From the NCBI GenBank assembly GCA_026122225.1, contig JANEZZ010001895.1, positions 1,612,001 through 1,676,000 on the forward strand: 64,000 nt of DNA. Direction: 5' to 3'. Position 1 is the first letter of the stretch. Every line of letters starts with the position of its first letter. The notes below the pieces were generated by a model that saw nothing but the letters and a program-made list of their open reading frames with translations, searched no databases and had not been told where the DNA came from. The position numbers and the translations under genes are program-made. The DNA comes from Heloderma charlesbogerti (taxonomy: Eukaryota; Chordata; Lepidosauria; Squamata; Helodermatidae). Positions 58,056-64,000 of the stretch are shown here, piece after piece.

Positions 58056-59320
58056 AGGCCAGCTTGCACAAAGTTTGCCATCTTTTCGTAGGAGGTCCCT
58101 CTGCTACCTGGATCAAAAGACTGCTGACACCATCCTGGACTCACCTGGTTTTACTTTCTGTTTCAGTTTAGCTACAGCACAGTACTGAGTGTTAAACACC
58201 ATCTTTTTACAATAGCTGCCACAGCAATTATTTTTCATTCCTTAGGCAATCCATATGCAATGCTGATATCTAGGTCTTTATGATTTCATCCTAGGTCCCT
58301 TTTCTTTGTTGCATCATGCATACTTTGTTGTTGTCTGAATTCTCTGTAATAACTGAGTGAGTGGCTGATATCAATTCCGGAGAAATCGGCGAGTACAAAA
58401 GCATCCTCTGTGACAGTAGTGAGAGCAAAATGTGTTCTATTTATTTATTCAAGGTGTCTGTGCCCTCCTTTTCAAGTCAAAGAATATACAAGGCAGCTTC
58501 CAACATAAATAATACAATGCAATAAAATATGATCAAAATAAGATTATGTCATTACAAAAATACACACCCAGTGGTGCAACTAGGTAATTCTAGATGCTGG
58601 GCATACTGGTCTCATGGGGGACTCACTTGGGATGGGCAAGTGTATGACTTCAGTTGTGAAGCACACAGCTCCCCTCCCCCTGCCATTCCATGCTTTACAA
58701 CTGCTTCTACATTCCTGATTTACCAACGCTGATTTTAAAAAAGTACTCTGAGCATGTGCAGTTTCACATTTTAAACTCACGCAAATCATAGCACCATCAT
58801 GACTACAGAAATGTAATGGAGGTTGCTTCTGCTGTCATCATCATCATCTGCCATGATCTGGGTGGTCATTTGGGGCTCCCCTGGGCTGAAGGGCTCTAGA
58901 CCTCAGCCCTGAGGTCCAGACCTAGTACACATCCAATATAATCAGCAGTTAAAACAACACCAGCCACAAAAATACACCAACATTATTGTCTGTTAAAACA
59001 ATACCTTACAAGGCAATCCTATATATGTCTATGCAAAAGTAAGTCCCATTGTAATCTTGGGGAAGTGGTATTCCCCAAGCAGGGTGCCACCACTGAAAAA
59101 GCCCCATTTCTGATCACCACCATCCATCTAACCTCTGGAGGCAGGAGGGTACCTAGAAATGGAGCTCCAAAGATGACGTTAGTTTAAGCCAAACAGAAAC
59201 AAAGAGACAATGAAGGAGTTTATTGTAGTACTCAGGTCATGATCCAGTATCCCAGAGTGTTAATTGCAATCAATTGCTGGGGGTACTGCTGGAAGAGCAA
59301 GGGTGCGGCTTAGATGTGCC
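58056..59320. other. Non-coding interval
   Basis: 58440-58560 resembles an inverted SINE/LINE tail (TATTTATTTATTCAAGGTGT), and a family B fragment is at 59010-59055. No exon seen. Confidence 0.35.
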
Positions 59321-59372
59321 AGGTCAGCCTTCCCCAACCTGATGCTCTCCAGATATTTTGGACTTCAGCCTG
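59321..59372. repeat. Foldback repeat family A, copy 12 (one arm)
   Basis: TCAGCCTTCCCCAACCTGAT and CTCTCCAGATATTTTGGACT. Confidence 0.7.
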
Positions 59373-59483
59373 TGGCACTTGGTGGCCACTGTGGCTGATG
59401 GGGCAGAGGTGGGGCCAAAGGGTCATGAGAGGCGGAGCCAAGGGATTACAAGTGGCAAAGGACTGGTGGTGTCTCTGACCCAT

Positions 59484-59804
59484 AGAACCACTGTCTATTA
59501 TCTTTGAGAAATCATGGAGGATGGGTGAAGTGGAGGAGGGCTAATGGAGGAGGGCTAATGGTGACTGGAGGAGGGCTAATGTTGTCCCTATCTTCAAAAA
59601 GGGTAAAAAGGTGGAACCTGGGAACTACAGACCAGTCAGTCTGACATCAATCCCTCGGAAAATTCTGGAGCAGATGATAAAGCAATCCATCTGTAAGCAC
59701 CTAGAAAACAATGCAGTGATTATTCGAAGCCAACATGGATTTGTCAAGAACAAATCCTGTCAGACAAATCTGATCTCATTTTTTGATCAGGTAACCTCCC
59801 TTGT
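59484..59804 (+). mobile_element. CR1 LINE, 5-prime piece of a split copy
   Basis: Starts in the RT region (AGAACCACTGTCTATTATCT), carries the frame 59611-59850 (EPGNYRPVSLTSIPRKILEQ, NKSCQTNLISFFDQV) and is cut at TAACCTCCCTTGT by the BovB insertion. A 15-bp unit GGAGGAGGGCTAATG occurs three times at about 59532-59582. Confidence 0.92.
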
Positions 59805-60939
59805 CCCCTTCATGGATCACTGCCTTGTTGTAGTGAAGGGGCTTGCGTAACTCAGTGAAGCCATAAGCTATGCTGTGCAGGGCCACCCAAGACGGACAGG
59901 TCATGGCAGAGAGTTCTGACAAAATGTGGTCCACTGGAGAGGGAAATGGCAACCCACTCCAGTATTCTTGCCAAGAAAACCCCATGGAACGTATCACAAG
60001 GCTAAAAGATATGACGCCGGAAGATGAGCCCCTCAGGTCGGAAGGTGTCCAATATACTACTGGGGAAGAGCAGAGGGTGTTTCCAAGTAGCGCCAGAAAG
60101 AGTGAAGCGGCTGGGCCAAAGCCGAAAGGACACTCAGCTGTGGATGTGTCTGGTGGTGAAAAGAAAATCCGATGCTGTAAAGAACAATATTGTTTAGGAA
60201 CCTGGAATGTAAGATCAATGAATCAAGGTAAGCTGGAGGTGGTCAAGCTGGTTTGAAACTCAACATTAAAAAAACTAAGATCATGGCATCTGGCCCCATC
60301 ACTTCCTGGCATATAGAAGGGGAAGAAATGGAAGCAGTGACAGATTTTATTTTCTTGGGCTCCAAGATCACTGCAGACGGTGACTGTAGCCATGAAATTA
60401 AAAGATGCTTGCTCCTTGGGAGGAAAGCTATGGCAAACCTAGACAGCATAGTAAGAAGCAGAGACATCACCTTGCCGACAAAGGTCCGTCTAATCAAAGC
60501 TATGGTTTTCCCAGTAGCAACGTATGGCTGTGAGAGCTGGACTATAAGGAAGGCTGAGCGCCGAAGAATTGATGCTTTCGAATTGTGGTGCTGGAGAAGA
60601 CTCTTACGAGTCCCCTGGACTGCAAGGAGGTCAAATCAGTCAATCCTAAAGGAAATCAACCCTGACTGCTCATTGGAAGGACAGATACTGAATCTGAAGC
60701 TCAAATATTTTGGCCACCTAATGTGAAGAGAAAACTCTCTGGAAAAGGCCCTAATGCTGGGAAAGACTGAAGGCAAAAGGAGAAGGGGATGGCAGAGGAT
60801 GAGATGGCTAGATAGCATCACTGATGCAATGAATATGAACTTGAGCACAGTCTGGGAGAGAGCAAAACAGGAAGGTCTGGTGTGCTATGGTCCATGGGGT
60901 CACGAAGAGTCGGACACGACTTAATGACTGAACAACAAC
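59805..60939 (+). mobile_element. BovB (RTE), internally deleted, nested in CR1
   Basis: 1135 bp flanked by a 12-bp duplication AACCTCCCTTGT (59793-59804 and 60940-60951). It has the BovB leader (CCACCCAAGACGGACAGGTC, CAACCCACTCCAGTATTCTT) and the first ORF residues (GTWNVRSMNQGKLEVV). At about 60243-60250 it jumps to the RT thumb region (LKLNIKKTKIMASGPITSWH), losing the endonuclease and RT core. A stop interrupts FGHLM near 60724; the tail ends GACTGAACAACAAC. Confidence 0.94.
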
Positions 60940-60951
60940 AACCTCCCTTGT

Positions 60952-62153
60952 GGACTGTGGGAATGCTGTGGACATAATATACTTCAACTTCAGCAAAGCT
61001 TTCGACAAAGTGCCCCATGATATCCTGATGAGCAAACTAGCTCAAAGTGGGCTAGATGAAATAACGATCCGGTGGATCCACAGTTGGCTACAGAATCGGA
61101 CTCAAAGAGTGCTTATCAATGGGATCTTCTCAAACTGGGGAAAGGTAACGAGCGGGGTACTGCAGGGCTCAGTCCTGGGCCCGGTGCTCTTCAACGTTTT
61201 TATTAATGACTTGGAGGAGGAGATGCAGGGAATGCTGATCAAATTTGCGGATGACACAAAATTGGCCGGGATAGCTAATACTTTGGAAGACAGAAACAAA
61301 ATTCAGAGTGATCTTGATAGACTGGAGCGCTGGGCAGAAAACAACAGAATGACATTTAATAGGGATACATGCCAAGTTCTGCACCTAGGAAAAAGAAACC
61401 AAATGCACAGTTACAAGATGGGGGATACGTGGCTCAACAACACTACAAGCGAGAAGGATCTTGGGATTGTTGTCGATCACAGCTGAATACGAGCCAACAA
61501 TGTGATGTGGCTGCAAAAAAGGCAAATGCTATTTTGGGCTGCATTAACAGAAGCATAGCTTTCAAATCCTGGGAAGTACTAGTTCCCCTCTACTCAGCAC
61601 TGGTTAGGCCTCATCTGGAGTACTGTGTCCAGTTCTGGGGACCGCACTTTAAGAAGGATGCAGCAAGCTGGAGAAGGTTCAGAGGAGGGCAACAAAGATG
61701 ATGTAACCAGTCAACGGTGACTGGTAACAAAGCCCTGTGAAGAGAGACTGAAAGAACTGGGTATGTTTAGTCTTGAGAAGAGAAGACTGAGGGGAGATAT
61801 GATAGCGCTCTTCAAGTACTTGAAAGGTTGTCACAGAGAGGAAGGCCAGGATCTCTTCTCAATCATCCCAGAGTGCAGGACACGGAATAATGGGCTGAAG
61901 TGACAGGAATCCAGATTCTGGCTGAACATCAGGAAAAACTTCCTGACTGTTAGAGCAATACGACAATGGAACCAATTACCTAGGGAGGTGGTGGGCAATC
62001 CCACACTGGAGGCATTCAAGATGTGGCTGGACAGCCATCTGTCAGGGATGCTCTGACTTGGATTCCTGCATTGAGCAGGGGGTTGGACTTGATGGTCTTA
62101 CAGGCCCCTCCCAACCCCTTTATTCTATGATTCTATGATTCTGTGATTCTATG
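60952..62153 (+). mobile_element. CR1 LINE, 3-prime piece of a split copy
   Basis: Resumes with GGACTGTGGGAATGCTGTGG. The frame 60950-61486 encodes FDKVPHDILMSKLAQSGLDE, an LQGSVLGPVLF block and FADD (about 61246-61257). A one-base loss near 61483 ends it. The tail has GGATTCCTGCATTGAGCAGG and several ATTCTATG units. Near-identical over long stretches to the CR1 at 31.5-33.6 kb. Confidence 0.93.
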
Positions 62154-64000
62154 AACTCCACCAGAAAACATTCCTTTGAGCCCACATATCCTATTCCACC
62201 AGCAGCAAGCCAAAATCACAGCACCCGAAATCTACTTTTACACAGGCATCCCCACCACCTTAAGGTCATGAGTGCAAAGAAGGGTGGGGTGCAAGATTCA
62301 CAAAGCCACACAAAACACTTATTTGGACCCACATTCTCCTGTTCCAGCAATAACTCCCATTGCAAACATCACAGAGTGCATCATCATGGAGGCTAATTAG
62401 TCCCACTGGCGAAAAGGAAGTGCAGGGTGATTCTGAAGGCTTGAAAGAGCACTCTAGGGCTTTAATGGGTGGGAAAGGCAGGTGAGCTATTCCAGTTGCC
62501 TAGGTTACTAAAGGCATGGCCAGGTGAAAGACACATCCCTAGGAATGCCCCATCATACTGAATTTAAAGTGGAGGGATGGGCACACAGCAGCTGAACCAC
62601 AGGGGAGCTGAACTGAAAAAAAAACAATGGAATAAAAGTACTCTGCAAAAATGCGGCTTCCCCACAGGTAAACTCCAGGGTGGCTGCAGAGTGGCCATGA
62701 CATCATGTGTCCCTATTGACTTTAAGCCACAGCAGCATCGGAGAAAACCTCCCATGTAGATGGGGCTCAGGAAATTGGTTGTTGTTGTTGTTTTTTAAAT
62801 GCCCCACCCAACCTAAGCTCCAGAAATGGACTTTGAGGAATAATTACTTTTTAAAACAAAACATGCAGGCAATAACACCCCTCACCCCTGTGGAAAATAA
62901 CTAAGGCAAAGCTGTCTCGGCTTCTTTGTGCCTATGTGGCAGATTCCTTAAAGGCCTAAAACTGTTGTCTCCGTTTCTTCCATATTGAAGGGAAAAGTGC
63001 TAGGGCAGTAGAGACTGGTTATCTTGTTGGCACAGCAACTCACCCCACACCTATGAATCATTGTGCTTTCAAAATAATTGGGTCATAAATTTTAAGAAAG
63101 TTGCAAGACTCTCAGGGAGGAACCGGGGGGGGGGGGGGTTTCAGTAAAAGTTTAGTTGATAATAAGCAGACATGCGTGCTAGGCTTGGCTAATGTCGCTT
63201 ATTTAGCTAAACTATGATTATAAATGTAACTGGTGAATGTTGATCTGCGCTGCCTCTGGGTTGACAGAGCTGCCTTCGTGGTACACGAATAAACTTGAGT
63301 TGGATCTTACCCGCGTGTCCAGAGCTTAATTGGGCAGCTGGGCACGGACCTCCAAGTCCAGTTTTGGACTTTTACCACACTACACACACACACACATAAA
63401 AACATGGGGGAAAAGATTACACACAGTTCACCACTGGCCTCTGGCTTCTCAGGGAAAGAAACTTCGCTTTGAAGAAATTTATTCAAACATGCACACCTCC
63501 CTCCCCCTCTCTCCCCACCTCTGCCTCTCCTCTTTGATTTCTTGATTTAAACATTAATTTTAAAAATCATTTTTCATCTCTCTCCACTGCTCAATCGATC
63601 TCACTTGTGCTCTCCTACTGGGGAGTCAGTCAGGTAGACTTGCAAAATGGCAGTTTTTCAAAAAAAGGAAAGGTCTTCTTGATGTCACTTAGGGGTTTTT
63701 TCCTCCTAGAGATCATTGTCTCCACCCCTACCAATACCTCGGAAGGGCCTTCCAGCGCCTGCCCTGCCCCCATGGACAAAAGAAATAGCCTGGCGCTCAG
63801 CTTCTCTGCCTTCTAGCTTTTCAGTGAGGAGAGCGAGTTGCCTCTTTACCTTCTATGGGGGATCGTTTCCTGTAAATGCCATCCGACAAGAAGACACAGG
63901 CACCTCCAACAGAAAGTCTCTATTGTCTTCTGCAGCAGGAGAATGATTTGAGCATGTGCGGTTGGTACACACACTCAGTTGAAGCCACTGCTAGGCTTCT
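62154..64000. other. Non-coding interval to window end
   Basis: About 1.8 kb with no recognised exon or classified repeat. A G-run lies at 63126-63139 and a (CA)n tract near 63383-63396. Confidence 0.4.

Overview
The window looks like nuclear DNA of a squamate reptile, most likely a lizard. It carries BovB/RTE LINEs, CR1 and L2 LINEs, tRNA-derived SINEs of the Sauria type, many hAT-like non-autonomous DNA transposons, a Tc1 element and spliced vertebrate exons. BovB together with Sauria-type SINEs is what points to Squamata; the species cannot be told from this sequence.

One host gene can be supported. A complete interferon regulatory factor 7 gene (IRF7) runs on the minus strand from its start codon at 21501-21503 to its stop at 638-640, in 11 coding exons. 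Every exon has GT-AG borders with matching phases, and the lengths sum to 1749 nt (582 codons plus stop). The DNA-binding domain is in exons 1-3, a long serine/proline/glutamine-rich middle in exons 4-8, the IRF-association domain in exons 9-10 and the serine-rich C-terminal switch in exon 11. A GC-rich promoter-like block at about 25.8-26.3 kb (TATA, CCAAT and a consensus ISRE on the IRF7 strand) suggests a non-coding first exon there and an intron 1 of about 4 kb.

Inside that inferred intron 1, antisense to IRF7, lies the most notable item: an endogenous fragment of a parvovirus capsid (VP) gene at about 22.63-23.34 kb. It is still open for about 180 codons and ends at a viral-like stop followed by AATAAA. 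IRF7 introns also carry a 1570-bp Tc1 relic, two SINEs, L2 3-prime ends, a hAT MITE ending 32 bp from a splice donor, and two adjacent hAT MITEs with perfect 8-bp target duplications and internal palindromes. A third copy of that family is at 57.5 kb.

From 26.4 kb to 64 kb I find no supportable host gene. The stretch is a TE graveyard with readable nesting: a CR1 with reverse-transcriptase frames (31.5-33.6 kb), a BovB with endonuclease but no 3-prime end (37.1-38.7 kb), a young BovB with an open frame of about 800 codons inside an L2 (44.9-49.4 kb), an LTR-like unit (54.6-55.2 kb) and an internally deleted BovB inside a second CR1 (59.5-62.2 kb). Small foldback repeats of two families recur throughout.
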